This document shows, one piece after another, positions 11,210-20,003 of a DNA stretch of 64,000 nucleotides. The notes under the pieces are model-generated. The model searched no databases, had not been told where the DNA came from, and saw only the letters and a list, made by a program, of their open reading frames with translations. The stretch comes from Nonomuraea rhodomycinica. GTDB lineage: Bacteria > Actinomycetota > Actinomycetes > Streptosporangiales > Streptosporangiaceae. Position 1 is the stretch's first letter. Each line of letters starts with the position of its first letter. The stretch is taken from positions 186,001-250,000 of the forward strand of contig NZ_JABWGO010000002.1 in the NCBI RefSeq assembly GCF_013363995.1. The letters run 5' to 3'. The translations under genes and the position numbers were made by a program.

Positions 11210-12088
11210 TCAGCGTAGGCGGTAGCGCTCCGTGGCCTCGCGGGTGGCCCGGATGGCGGCGTCAGCCGTGTCGTACGTGCGCTGGGCGAGCCCGACGAAC
11301 ACGCAGTCCACGATCAGGAGCTGGCTGATGCGGCTGGCCAGCGCCCCCGGCCGGAAGGCGGTCTCGCGGCCCGCCGACACCATCGTGTGGTGCGCCAGGC
11401 CCGCCAGCGTCGAACGCGGGTTGTTGGTGATGCCGACGACCATGGCGCCGGCCTCGGCCGCCGTGCGGGCCGGGACGAGCACGTCCGGCGTCTCGCCGCT
11501 GCAGCTGATGGCGACCGCCACGTCGCCCTCCCGGAGCAGCGCGGCGCTGGTCAGCGCCAGGTGGGCGTCCGCGAACGGGTGGCTCGACAGGCCGATCCGC
11601 AGCAGCTTCTGCGACATGTCCGCCGCCACCAGGCCCGACGCGCCGACCCCGTAGACGTCCACGCGGCGGGCGGCGGCGATGGCCGTGACCACCTCGCCGA
11701 GCTGCTCGGGGTCGAGCTGCGCGGCCGTGTCCGCCAGCGCCTCCGACTCGGCCCGCGCCACCTTGGCGATCACGTCGGTGAGCGGGTCCTCGGGGCCGAG
11801 GTCGCCCGGCACGAGGCGTTCGGGCTCCTTGGCGACCGCCACGGCCGCCGCCAGCGCGAACCGCAGCTGGGAGTAGCCGCTGTAGCCGAGGACCCGGGCC
11901 GTGCGGACGATCGTCGCCTCGCTCGTGCCGGACACCGCGCTGAACTCGGTGATCGTGCTGCGCACCACCAGCTCGGGGTCGTCGAGGATGACGCGCGCGA
12001 TGGCCCGCGCCGCCGGGGTGAGGGAGGGCAGCACGGCGCGGACGGCGGCGGCGGGGTTGGCGGGCTCGGGGGGCGGGGCGTGCGTCAT
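11210..12088 (-). CDS. MurR/RpiR-family transcriptional regulator (HTH + SIS)
   Basis: 292 residues. The N-terminal RpiR helix-turn-helix (SLTPAARAIARVILDDPELVVRSTITEF ... GTSEATIVRTARVLGYSGYSQLRFAL) is followed by a SIS sugar-phosphate-binding domain (VYGVGASGLVAADMSQKLLRIG; ISCSGETPDVLVPARTAAEAGAMVVGIT). The family senses phosphosugars. With nagZ upstream and anmK across the divergent region, a MurNAc-6-phosphate-type effector is the natural guess. ATG at 12088 is chosen because it overlaps the nagZ stop as ATGA, implying translational coupling; a further ATG at 12100 is possible. It probably represses both arms of the locus through the dyads near 13570-13636 (inference). Confidence 0.9.
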   Translation of the reverse strand: MTHAPPPEPANPAAAVRAVLPSLTPAARAIARVILDDPELVVRSTITEFSAVSGTSEATIVRTARVLGYSGYSQLRFALAAAVAVAKEPERLVPGDLGPEDPLTDVIAKVARAESEALADTAAQLDPEQLGEVVTAIAAARRVDVYGVGASGLVAADMSQKLLRIGLSSHPFADAHLALTSAALLREGDVAVAISCSGETPDVLVPARTAAEAGAMVVGITNNPRSTLAGLAHHTMVSAGRETAFRPGALASRISQLLIVDCVFVGLAQRTYDTADAAIRATREATERYRLR

Positions 12089-13515
12089 CGGGTCAGCCAT
12101 TCGGCCGCCGCGCGCGCCGACACGCGGGAGATGCCGTGCGTGGCGACGTGCGCCGCGCCCTGGGGCGGCCCGGCGATGCCAGTGTCCACCACGATCGTGT
12201 CCGGCCGCGCCCGTACGGCCTGCTCCACCCGTTCGCGCACCCACGGGTGCCGGGCGGCGTCGTGGACGGCGAGCACGACGGGCCGCTCGTCGAACGGCGG
12301 CAGCTCGCCCCCGTCGGTCATGCGCACCCGCTCGGTCCCCGGCAGCAGCTCGGCCAGCGCCGCCGTGAGGCCCGTCGGCATGGACGGGTCCACGGCCTGG
12401 CTGAGCCGCGTGTTGACCTCCACGACGAGCGGCGGGCGGGTGAGCCGGGCCGTGCCGGTCGTGGTCAGGGCGGCCCTGGCCGCCTCCAGGCCCACGCCGG
12501 GGTCGGCGTCGGCGACGGCCTTGTCGCGGGCCGCCGCCTGCCCGGCGTACCAGCGGGAGACCGCGCGCACCCGGGACGCCGCCTCGGCCAGGCGCTCCTC
12601 CGGCAGGACACCGTCCTGGACCGCCGCCACGACGGCCGAACGCAGCTCCGCCAGGCCCTCCTCGGTGACCAGACCGGCGCAGACGGCGTCGGCCCCGGCG
12701 GCGAGCGCGCGCACCGCGATCTCGCCGGGGGAGTGCAGCGCGGCGACCGCCCGCATCTCGATGGCGTCGGTGACGAGCATGCCGTCGAAGCCGAGCTCGT
12801 CCCTGAGGAGCTCGGTCAGGATGGTGCGGCTGAGCGTCGCGGGCGCGCCGGGGTCCAGGGCGGGGACGAGCAGGTGACCGCTCATGATCGACTGGACGCC
12901 GGCCTCGACGGCGGCGCGGAACGGCGGCAGGTCGCGCTCCGCCAGCGCCTCCCGCGAGACGTGCACGGTGGGCAGGGCGAGGTGCGAGTCGGTGACGGTG
13001 TCGCCGTGCCCGGGGAAGTGCTTGGCGCAGGCCGCGACCCCGGCCCCCTGCACGCCCCGCACGTACGCGGCCGTGTGGCGGGCCACCAGATCCGGCTCGG
13101 GGCCGAACGAGCGGACGCCGATGACCGGGTTGGCCGGGTTGGCGTTGACATCGGCCGACGGCGCGTAGTCGAGCGTGATGTCGGCCTCGGCCAGCATCCG
13201 GCCGATCTGGCGGCCGACCCGTTCGGTCAGCTCCACGTCGTCCACGACGCCGAGGGCGCGGTTGCCGGGGAAGGAGCTGCCCCGCTCGACCTCCAGCCGG
13301 GTGACCGCGCCGCCCTCCTCGTCCACGGCCACGACGACGGCCGGGTTCTCGGCGCGCAGGCGGCGCACCACCTCGGCGTCCGGCCGGTTGCGGGCGAACA
13401 GCACTACGCCGCCCAGGCCCTCGCCCAGCGCCCGGCGCATCCAGTCGGGCACCTCCACGCCGTCGTAGCCGGGTTGCAGCACGGCGGACGCGAGCCCGTA
13501 CAGGTCAGTGGTCAT
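12085..13515 (-). CDS. nagZ: Beta-N-acetylhexosaminidase, GH3 (NagZ)
   Basis: 476 residues. A GH3 TIM barrel shows the NagZ hallmark KHFPGHGDTVTDSH (residues 165-178), which contains the Asp176/His178 acid-base dyad specific to NagZ-type enzymes. The nucleophile is Asp250 in VTDAIEM. It removes N-acetylglucosamine from muropeptides or GlcNAc-anhydroMurNAc. About 110 residues after the barrel (from about 365) resemble the extra C-terminal domain seen in Gram-positive NagZ proteins. No signal peptide is visible, so it is probably cytosolic. Translationally coupled (ATGA) to the RpiR regulator and divergent from the GHL10/anmK pair. Confidence 0.93.
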   Translation of the reverse strand: MTTDLYGLASAVLQPGYDGVEVPDWMRRALGEGLGGVVLFARNRPDAEVVRRLRAENPAVVVAVDEEGGAVTRLEVERGSSFPGNRALGVVDDVELTERVGRQIGRMLAEADITLDYAPSADVNANPANPVIGVRSFGPEPDLVARHTAAYVRGVQGAGVAACAKHFPGHGDTVTDSHLALPTVHVSREALAERDLPPFRAAVEAGVQSIMSGHLLVPALDPGAPATLSRTILTELLRDELGFDGMLVTDAIEMRAVAALHSPGEIAVRALAAGADAVCAGLVTEEGLAELRSAVVAAVQDGVLPEERLAEAASRVRAVSRWYAGQAAARDKAVADADPGVGLEAARAALTTTGTARLTRPPLVVEVNTRLSQAVDPSMPTGLTAALAELLPGTERVRMTDGGELPPFDERPVVLAVHDAARHPWVRERVEQAVRARPDTIVVDTGIAGPPQGAAHVATHGISRVSARAAAEWLTR

Positions 13516-13565
13516 GGGACCTCCTTCGCCGGTCCCGTGACCAGGCGGCTGTGGGGGACGATGAT

Positions 13566-13577
13566 GTCACCGGTGAC
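13566..13577. promoter_or_regulatory. Palindrome upstream of nagZ
   Basis: GTCACCGGTGAC, a perfect 12-bp palindrome 51 bp upstream of the nagZ start. Short GC-rich palindromes arise by chance in such genomes, so this is a candidate operator only. Confidence 0.35.
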
Positions 13578-13599
13578 GCCGGGGCAGGCGTGCGCGGCA

Positions 13600-13636
13600 T
13601 TTTCCTTCACGATTATTGAACTGAAGGTAATTTTCT
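13600..13636. promoter_or_regulatory. AT-rich dyad in the nagZ/GHL10 divergent region, candidate RpiR operator
   Basis: An AT-rich island in a very GC-rich setting, with inverted arms TTCCTTCA and TGAAGGTAA separated by about 12 bp. Inside it, GAAGGTAATTTTC (13622-13634) is itself an imperfect dyad of the GAA-N7-TTC kind. It lies between two divergent peptidoglycan-recycling transcripts, about 85 bp from nagZ and 46 bp from the GHL10 start. Confidence 0.5.
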
Positions 13637-13681
13637 GTCATCGTCGCCCTCGACACAACCGCTTCCGAGAGGCCACCCCCC

Positions 13682-15238
13682 ATGCCGAGCAGAAGGACAG
13701 TCCTCAAAGGTCTCGCCCTCGCCGCCGCCGCGTCCGCGGTGCCACTGCCCGCCTACGCCGACCCGACCACCAGCCCCACCTCCGAGGGGGCCGCTTACGT
13801 CCCGCCGCTGCACCAGATGCGCGGCATGTGGATCGCGTCGGTGGCCAACATCAACTGGCCCTCGAAGCAGGGGCTGTCCGCCGACGAGCAGAAGGCCGAG
13901 TTCATCGCCTGGGCCGACCTGGCCGTGCAGCGCAAGCTGAACTCGCTGTTCGTGCAGATCAGGCCCACCGCCGACGCGTTCTGGCCGTCGCCGTTCGAGC
14001 CGTGGTCGCACTGGCTGACCGGCGTGCAGGGGCAGGACCCCGGCTACGACCCGCTCGGCTTCGCCGTGGCCGAGGCGCACAAGCGCGGCCTGGCCTTCCA
14101 CGCGTGGTTCAACCCGTACCGGGTGTCGATGCAGACCGACCCGGCCAAGCTGCACCCGGACCACCCCGGCCGCAAGCACCCCGACTGGATCCTGCCGTTC
14201 GGCGGCAAGCTCTACTACAACCCCGGCCTGCCGGAGGTCCGCAAGTTCTGCCAGGACGCCATGCTCGACGCGCTCACCCGCTACGACATCGACGGCCTGC
14301 ACTTCGACGACTACTTCTACCCGACCAACACCACGGCCTTCGACGACAGCGCCGCCTTCGCGCAGTACGGCGCCGGCTTCCCCGACCTGGCCACCTGGCG
14401 GCGGCACAACGTCGACCTCATGGTCTCGGAGATGCAGCAGCGCGTCCGCGAGGCCAAGCCGGACGTCGCCTGGGGCATCAGCCCGTCGGGCATCTGGCGC
14501 AACAAGGCCAGCGACCCGCTCGGCTCCGACACCAGCGGCGGGCAGTCCTACGACGGCCTGCACGCCGACACCCGCGGCTGGGTGAAGAAGGGCTGGCTGG
14601 ACTACATCGCCCCGCAGCTCTACTGGTACATGGGCCAGCCGCCCGCCGACTACTCCAAGCTCGTCCCGTGGTGGGCCGACGTGGCGAACGGCACGAACAC
14701 GCTGCTGTGGATCGGCCAGGCCGCCTACAAGGCCGGCGACCCGGCGCAGGTGGCCGACTGGCAGGACCCGGCGGAGCTGTCCGACCACCTCACGCTCAAC
14801 CGCGCGCACCCGCAGGTGTCCGGCGACATCTGGTACAACGCCAACGACGTGCGCGTCGACCGCATCGGCTCGATCAGCACGGCGGTCAGCAACCACTACA
14901 CCCGCCCCGCGCTCGCCCCGGTCGTGCCGCGCCTGGCCGGCGGGGAGCCGCCGCACCGCCCCGTGCTCGCCTACGCGCTGCGCCGCTCCGGCGGCGTCGA
15001 GGTGCGCGCGGTCGCGACCGGCCGCGACGAGCCGTTCCTGTTCGCGATCTTCCGCTTCTCCGGGCGGCCGGGCCAGGGGGCGTTCGACGACGCCCGCAAC
15101 CTCGTCGCCGTCGTGCCCGGCGACCGGCAGGTGCGCTGGCTCGACCCCGAGGGCAAGCGCGGGGACCACTACCACGTGGTGGCCGTGGACCGGGTCAACC
15201 GGACCAGCAAGCCGAGCAACGGCTTCGTGGTGCTCTGA
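13682..15238 (+). CDS. Exported glycoside-hydrolase-like GHL10 (DUF187) protein
   Basis: 518 residues. The N-terminus [26 protein letters not shown] is a twin-arginine signal (SRRTVLK) with an AxA-type cleavage site. The mature protein starts with the GHL10 pattern [15 protein letters not shown], then [36 protein letters not shown] and [12 protein letters not shown]; the acidic residues of the last three lie where TIM-barrel glycosidases keep catalytic carboxylates. A C-terminal beta-sandwich of about 80 residues follows (from about 430). Related proteins are often implicated in cell-wall glycan metabolism. Placement between nagZ and anmK suggests it releases the sugar recycled by AnmK; that is inference. 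Confidence 0.88.
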   Translation: MPSRRTVLKGLALAAAASAVPLPAYADPTTSPTSEGAAYVPPLHQMRGMWIASVANINWPSKQGLSADEQKAEFIAWADLAVQRKLNSLFVQIRPTADAFWPSPFEPWSHWLTGVQGQDPGYDPLGFAVAEAHKRGLAFHAWFNPYRVSMQTDPAKLHPDHPGRKHPDWILPFGGKLYYNPGLPEVRKFCQDAMLDALTRYDIDGLHFDDYFYPTNTTAFDDSAAFAQYGAGFPDLATWRRHNVDLMVSEMQQRVREAKPDVAWGISPSGIWRNKASDPLGSDTSGGQSYDGLHADTRGWVKKGWLDYIAPQLYWYMGQPPADYSKLVPWWADVANGTNTLLWIGQAAYKAGDPAQVADWQDPAELSDHLTLNRAHPQVSGDIWYNANDVRVDRIGSISTAVSNHYTRPALAPVVPRLAGGEPPHRPVLAYALRRSGGVEVRAVATGRDEPFLFAIFRFSGRPGQGAFDDARNLVAVVPGDRQVRWLDPEGKRGDHYHVVAVDRVNRTSKPSNGFVVL

Positions 15239-15254
15239 CGGAAGGGGGAACGCG

Positions 15255-16355
15255 ATGCGGGTTCTGGGCCTCATCTCCGGCACCTCGCACGACGGCATCG
15301 ACAGCGCCGTCGTGGACTGGTCGCTGAGCGACGGCGTCCTCACCGGCGTGGTCGAGCACACCGGTGAGGAGCCGTACGAGGCCGCTCTGAGGGCCCGCAT
15401 CGTGGCCGCCCTGCCGCCGAACCGGGTGGACATGGGCGAGGTGTGCGCGCTCGACACCCTCATCGGCCAGGCGTTCGCCGAGGCGGCGGCGCGCGCGCCG
15501 CGGGCCGAGCTGATCTGCTCGCACGGCCAGACGCTCTTCCACTGGGTGGAGGACGGCCGGGTCAGGGGCACGCTCCAGCTCGGCCAGCCCGCCTGGATCG
15601 CCGAGCGCACCGGCCTGCCGGTCGTCTCGGACGTGCGGGCCCGCGACGTCGCGGCCGGCGGGCAGGGCGCGCCGCTCGTGTCGTACCTGGACCTGCTGCT
15701 CATGGCCGGGCTGCCGGGCCGCTCCGGCGCGCTCAACCTGGGCGGCATCGCCAACCTGACCGTGCGCGAGCCCGCGATCGCCTACGACACCGGGCCGGCG
15801 TGCGCGCTCATCGACGCCGCCGCCCCGCCGTACGACGAGGACGGGGCGCTCGGCGCGGCCGGCGCCGTGGACGAGGCGCTGCTGGCGGAGCTGCTGGCCG
15901 AGCCGTACTACGCCAAGGAACCGCCGAAGTCCACCGGTAAAGAGTTGTTCGCGCCGGGCTACGTCAAGGCGGACCTGCCGCTGCCCGACCTGGTGGCCAC
16001 GCTGACGGCGCTGACCGCCGAGACCGTGGCCGCCGAGATCCGCCGGCACCGGCTGGACACGGTGATCGTGTCGGGCGGCGGCGTCCGCAACCCCACGCTC
16101 ATGGGCATGCTGCGCGCCCGCGTGCCGGACACCCGGCTGCTCACCAGCGACGAGCTCGGCGTTCCCGCCGGCGCGAAGGAGGCGATCGCCTTCTCGCTGT
16201 TCGGCTGGCTGACCGCGCACGGCCTGCCCGCCACCGTGCCGAGCTGCACCGGCGCCACGGGGGCGCGGGTGCTGGGCACGCTGACGCCGGGCTCCGATCC
16301 GCTGGCGCTGCCGGCGCCTCTCACCGAGGCGCCGGTGACGATCCGCTTCGCCTGA
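15255..16355 (+). CDS. anmK: Anhydro-N-acetylmuramic acid kinase
   Basis: 366 residues, usual size. [12 protein letters not shown] at the N-terminus is the AnmK phosphate-binding signature (GTSxDG). [11 protein letters not shown] and [12 protein letters not shown] (the Asp here matching the catalytic base region of E. coli AnmK) and [12 protein letters not shown] also fit. The enzyme cleaves the 1,6-anhydro bond of anhydroMurNAc and phosphorylates it to MurNAc-6-P. A GGAAGGGGGAA ribosome-binding site precedes the ATG, 16 bp after the GHL10 stop, so the two form an operon. No MurQ etherase is present in this window. The stop abuts the stop of the convergent FHA gene with no intervening base. 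Confidence 0.94.
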   Translation: MRVLGLISGTSHDGIDSAVVDWSLSDGVLTGVVEHTGEEPYEAALRARIVAALPPNRVDMGEVCALDTLIGQAFAEAAARAPRAELICSHGQTLFHWVEDGRVRGTLQLGQPAWIAERTGLPVVSDVRARDVAAGGQGAPLVSYLDLLLMAGLPGRSGALNLGGIANLTVREPAIAYDTGPACALIDAAAPPYDEDGALGAAGAVDEALLAELLAEPYYAKEPPKSTGKELFAPGYVKADLPLPDLVATLTALTAETVAAEIRRHRLDTVIVSGGGVRNPTLMGMLRARVPDTRLLTSDELGVPAGAKEAIAFSLFGWLTAHGLPATVPSCTGATGARVLGTLTPGSDPLALPAPLTEAPVTIRFA

Positions 16356-17000
16356 TCACGAGGCCCGGCGGCCCGCCGCGGACGGCTGGTCGGCCGGGGT
16401 GCCCGTGCGCTGGGGCGGCACCACGGGGGTCGGCCGGACCAGGCCCAGCGCGACCACCTCGTTGGCCAGCCGGGTGCGCCGGTTGGTGCCCTCCGGGATG
16501 CGGAACTTCTGGTACAGCCGCAGCAGGTGCTGCTTGACCGCGGCCTCCGTCACGACCAGGTCGTCGGCGATCTCACGCGCCGTCGCCGGGGCCACGAACG
16601 CCTCGTCGGACAGCGCCGGCCGGCAGAGCGAGGTCAGGACGTCCACCTCGCGCCTGGTCAGCTCCGGCGCCGCAGCCCTGCGCAGCTCGACCTCCGGGGT
16701 GAACTCCTCGCGGGGGACACCGCCGATGCGGCCGCGCGCCGCGCCGAAGGAGACGACGTCGCCGTCGTCCAGGACCCTCCGGGCGATCGGCCTGCCATTC
16801 ACCCGCGTGCCGTTGCGGGACAGGCCCAGGTCAACGACGTACAGGTAGGGTCCTCGCCTGACGAACTCGGCATGGAGCCGAGACACGCTGGGGTCGGTCA
16901 GCCGGATGTCGACACCGCGGCCCCTCCCGACCGTCGTGATCTCGGGGCGCAACGGGACCACCTCGCCGGTGTCCTCGATGCGTATGAACGGCCCCTCCAC
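16356..17000 (-). CDS. FHA domain protein with C-terminal helix-turn-helix
   Basis: 214 residues. The FHA domain (about 20-95) has all the canonical phosphothreonine-contact positions: Gly25-Arg26, Ser40 with RLHAE following, and Asn63-Gly64. The C-terminal part (about 114-188: LTRREVDVLTSLCRPAL ... TAREIADDLVVTEAAVKQHLLRLYQKF) resembles a LuxR-type or winged helix-turn-helix. It should therefore bind DNA in response to a Thr-phosphorylated partner. It diverges from the citrate synthase gene across 180 bp, making that gene a plausible target. The likely activating kinase, which I infer only from proximity, is the receptor kinase at 24731. Confidence 0.88.
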   Translation of the reverse strand: MEGPFIRIEDTGEVVPLRPEITTVGRGRGVDIRLTDPSVSRLHAEFVRRGPYLYVVDLGLSRNGTRVNGRPIARRVLDDGDVVSFGAARGRIGGVPREEFTPEVELRRAAAPELTRREVDVLTSLCRPALSDEAFVAPATAREIADDLVVTEAAVKQHLLRLYQKFRIPEGTNRRTRLANEVVALGLVRPTPVVPPQRTGTPADQPSAAGRRAS

Positions 17001-17181
17001 GGCAGTTCCTCCCCAGGTAGCCCGCCGTAACTCTTACTACAGCTCCGGCTTACCCAAACGAGGGGATGGGGAATCGCCTTTGCCATAAGGAGAATGACAC
17101 GTGAAATTGGTCTGGACCTTCGCGGACGGTTTTGCCTGCTCACGGGTAGACTTCCACCGAAGATAACCGGAGGAAACACTC

Positions 17182-18303
17182 ATGGCGGACAAGCCCACGA
17201 AAGGCCTGGCCGACGTCGTAGCAGCGTCCACGGCGCTGAGCGACATCGACGGTAAGGCCGGTCGCCTGTTCTACCGGGGATACGACATCCACGACCTGGC
17301 AGGCAGAGCGACGTTCGAAGAGACCGCCCATCTGCTCCAGCGGGGCAAGCTGCCCACCCGGGAGGAGCTCGACGCCTTCGGGGAAGAGCTGGCGCGTGGC
17401 CGCGAGCTCGGCGCGCTCGCCGCGGCGAACATCGCCGAGATCGCCGAGAAGCAGAAACCGATGGAGGCCCTGCGCAGCCTCGTCTCGCTGTCCGCCGCGG
17501 ACGATCCCGACCGTGACTCGATCGCCCCGGACGCCAACCTGCGCAAGGCCGCCCGCCTGACCGCGCAGCAGCCGCTGCTCGTGGCCGGCTACCACGCGGC
17601 CCGGACCGGGGGCACCCCGCCGGAGCCGAACCCGGAGCTGAGCATCGCGGGCAACTTCCTGCTGCAGGTCACGGGCCGCGAGCCGGGGGCGCGCGAGGTG
17701 GAGATCTTCGACACCTGCCTGGTGCTGCACGCCGACCACACGATGAACGCCTCGACGTTCGCCGCCCGGGTCTGCGCCGCCACGCTGTCCGACATGCACT
17801 CCGCGATCGTCGCCGCCATCGGCACGCTCAAGGGGCCGCTGCACGGCGGCGCGAACGAGCAGGTCATGAAGACCCTGGAGTCGCTGTCGCCGGACGACGT
17901 GGCGCGCTCGGTCAGGGAGAAGCTGGCCGCGCACGAGAAGATCATGGGCTTCGGCCACCGGGTCTACAAGACGGAGGACCCGCGGGCCACGCACCTGCGC
18001 CGCATGTCGCAGGAGCTGGCGGAGGCGTCGGGCGACGACACGTACTACCGGATGTCCAAGGAGATGGAGGAGGTCGTCCTCGAGGAGAAGGGCCTCTACC
18101 CGAACGTCGACTTCTACGCCGCGACGGTCTACCACTACCTCGGCATCCCCACGGACCTGTTCACGCCGGTCTTCTCGATCAGCCGCATGGCGGGCTGGAC
18201 GGCCCACGTGATCGAGCAGCACGCCGACAACCGCCTGATCCGTCCCGACAGCGAGTACATCGGAGAGCGGGACCAGAAGTGGAAGCCGATCGAGGAAAGG
18301 TGA
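17182..18303 (+). CDS. Citrate synthase (short bacterial type)
   Basis: 373 residues, the size of the short type (CitA/citrate synthase 2 or 2-methylcitrate synthase-like). Catalytic residues are present: His221 in PLHGGAN, His259 in GFGHRVYK and Asp310 in NVDFYAA; LHADHTMNAS (183-191) is also conserved. It condenses acetyl-CoA (or propionyl-CoA) with oxaloacetate. Nearby icd and mdh favour citrate over methylcitrate, but sequence alone does not separate the two. A GGAGG ribosome-binding site lies 8 bp before the ATG. Its TGA overlaps the GTG of the next gene. Confidence 0.9.
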   Translation: MADKPTKGLADVVAASTALSDIDGKAGRLFYRGYDIHDLAGRATFEETAHLLQRGKLPTREELDAFGEELARGRELGALAAANIAEIAEKQKPMEALRSLVSLSAADDPDRDSIAPDANLRKAARLTAQQPLLVAGYHAARTGGTPPEPNPELSIAGNFLLQVTGREPGAREVEIFDTCLVLHADHTMNASTFAARVCAATLSDMHSAIVAAIGTLKGPLHGGANEQVMKTLESLSPDDVARSVREKLAAHEKIMGFGHRVYKTEDPRATHLRRMSQELAEASGDDTYYRMSKEMEEVVLEEKGLYPNVDFYAATVYHYLGIPTDLFTPVFSISRMAGWTAHVIEQHADNRLIRPDSEYIGERDQKWKPIEER

Positions 18304-18593
18304 CTCCGTCGGATGAGAGTTGGGGGCCGTACCCGCTGATCCTGGCGGGTGCGGTCGCGGCCGTCGCCGTGACCCTGCTGGTGGACCCGCGGTGGGGCGG
18401 GTTCGCGCTGGGCGGCGCGGTGATGGTGGCCGCCGCCCTGCGCTTCGCGGGGTACGGCGGCATGCTCGCCGTGCGCAGCAAGAAGACGGATGTCGTGACG
18501 CTGGGCGTGTTCGGCTTCGTGCTCGTGCTGACCTCCCTGTTGCTGGGAAACAACGAGCTCAAAGCCCTCATCATGTCCCTTTTCGCACGCTGA
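18300..18593 (+). CDS. DUF3017 small membrane protein
   Basis: 97 residues with three membrane segments (PYPLILAGAVAAVAVTLLV; FALGGAVMVAAALRFAGYG; VVTLGVFGFVLVLTSLLLG) and almost no soluble part. It matches the actinobacterial DUF3017 pattern, whose members from memory usually sit beside folD and mdh; function unknown. GTG at 18300 is selected because GTGA overlaps the citrate synthase stop and GAGGAAAG lies just before it. Here it is coupled to citrate synthase and 53 bp upstream of icd. Confidence 0.82.
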   Translation: MTPSDESWGPYPLILAGAVAAVAVTLLVDPRWGGFALGGAVMVAAALRFAGYGGMLAVRSKKTDVVTLGVFGFVLVLTSLLLGNNELKALIMSLFAR

Positions 18594-18646
18594 CTCGGCG
18601 GTCCGATAGCCTCGACGCATCAATTCATTGAAGGGGAACCATTCGC

Positions 18647-19861
18647 ATGCCCAAGATCAAGGTGGAGGGTCCGGTCGTCGAGCTTGACGGCGACGAGATG
18701 ACCAGGATCATCTGGCAGTTCATCAAGGAACAGCTGATCCTTCCCTACCTCGACGTCGACCTGAAGTACTACGACCTCGGCATCGAGCACCGCGACGCCA
18801 CGGACGACCAGGTCACGATCGACGCCGCCAACGCCATCAAGCAGTACGGCGTGGGCGTGAAGTGCGCCACGATCACCCCCGACGAGGCGCGGGTGGAGGA
18901 GTTCGGCCTGAAGAAGATGTGGCGGTCGCCGAACGGCACGATCCGCAACATCCTCGGCGGCGTCATCTTCCGCGAGCCGATCATCATGTCGAACGTGCCG
19001 CGCCTGGTGCCGGGCTGGACCAAGCCCATCGTGGTCGGCCGTCACGCGTTCGGCGACCAGTACCGCGCGACCGACCTGAAGATCCCCGGCGAGGGCTCGC
19101 TGACCCTGACGTTCACCCCGAAGGACGGCTCGGAGCCGATCGAGCTGGACGTCTACGACTTCCCCGGCCCGGGTGTCGCCCTGGCCATGTACAACCTGGA
19201 CGAGTCGATCCGCGACTTCGCGCGCGCGTCCATGCGGTACGGCCTGGCCCGCAACTACCCGGTCTACCTGTCGACGAAGAACACGATCCTCAAGGCATAC
19301 GACGGCCGCTTCAAGGACATCTTCGCCGAGGTCTACGAGAACGAGTTCAAGGCCGACTTCGAGAAGGCCGGCCTGACCTACGAGCACCGCCTGATCGACG
19401 ACATGGTCGCCGCGGCCCTGAAGTGGGAGGGCGGCTACGTCTGGGCGGCCAAGAACTACGACGGCGACGTCCAGTCCGACACGGTCGCGCAGGGCTTCGG
19501 CTCGCTCGGCCTGATGACCTCGGTCCTGATGACGCCCGACGGCCGCACCGTCGAGGCCGAGGCCGCCCACGGCACGGTGACCCGGCACTACCGCCAGCAC
19601 CAGCAGGGCAAGCCGACCTCCACCAACCCGATCGCCTCGATCTTCGCGTGGACGCGCGGCCTGGCCCACCGCGGCAAGCTCGACAACACCCCCGCGGTGA
19701 CCGAGTTCGCCAACACGCTGGAGCAGGTCTGCGTCGAGACCGTCGAGAGCGGTCAGATGACCAAGGACCTCGCGCTGCTGGTCGGCGGCGACGCCGAGTG
19801 GCTCACCACCCAGGACTTCCTGGCCGCGCTGGACGAGAACCTCAAGAAGAAGATGGCTTGA
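18647..19861 (+). CDS. icd: NADP-dependent isocitrate dehydrogenase (homodimeric, type II)
   Basis: 404 residues. The N-terminus [19 protein letters not shown] and the [12 protein letters not shown] and [27 protein letters not shown] segments identify the eukaryotic-like homodimeric NADP isocitrate dehydrogenase. It oxidatively decarboxylates isocitrate to 2-oxoglutarate, supplying NADPH. A GAAGGGGAA ribosome-binding site precedes the ATG. It follows citrate synthase and DUF3017 on the same strand and ends at a strong terminator hairpin with a short T-run, so the three may form one unit. Confidence 0.96.
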   Translation: MPKIKVEGPVVELDGDEMTRIIWQFIKEQLILPYLDVDLKYYDLGIEHRDATDDQVTIDAANAIKQYGVGVKCATITPDEARVEEFGLKKMWRSPNGTIRNILGGVIFREPIIMSNVPRLVPGWTKPIVVGRHAFGDQYRATDLKIPGEGSLTLTFTPKDGSEPIELDVYDFPGPGVALAMYNLDESIRDFARASMRYGLARNYPVYLSTKNTILKAYDGRFKDIFAEVYENEFKADFEKAGLTYEHRLIDDMVAAALKWEGGYVWAAKNYDGDVQSDTVAQGFGSLGLMTSVLMTPDGRTVEAEAAHGTVTRHYRQHQQGKPTSTNPIASIFAWTRGLAHRGKLDNTPAVTEFANTLEQVCVETVESGQMTKDLALLVGGDAEWLTTQDFLAALDENLKKKMA

Positions 19862-19876
19862 TCGTCCCGTTCGTGG

Positions 19877-19904
19877 AAGGGCCGCCTCAGGGCGGCCCTT
19901 TTCG
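19877..19904 (+). terminator. Intrinsic terminator after icd
   Basis: AAGGGCCGCC and GGCGGCCCTT arms (10 bp, perfect) around TCAG, with the run continuing TTTTC. This is the most canonical terminator in the window. Confidence 0.85.
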
Positions 19905-20003
19905 CTGTTCCGGGCCATCTCTTGGGACTCCGGCGGGCGTGGCGTAGTTGATCACCGGGGTAGGAGCCTGCCAAAGGAGTCGTACCTGTCTCGGGGGGTT
20001 CGG

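Noticed and set aside
12136-15327. 1063-codon plus-strand frame across nagZ (antisense) and the GHL10 gene
   Set aside because: No domain pattern and composition typical of an out-of-frame shadow; the overlapped genes are clearly real.
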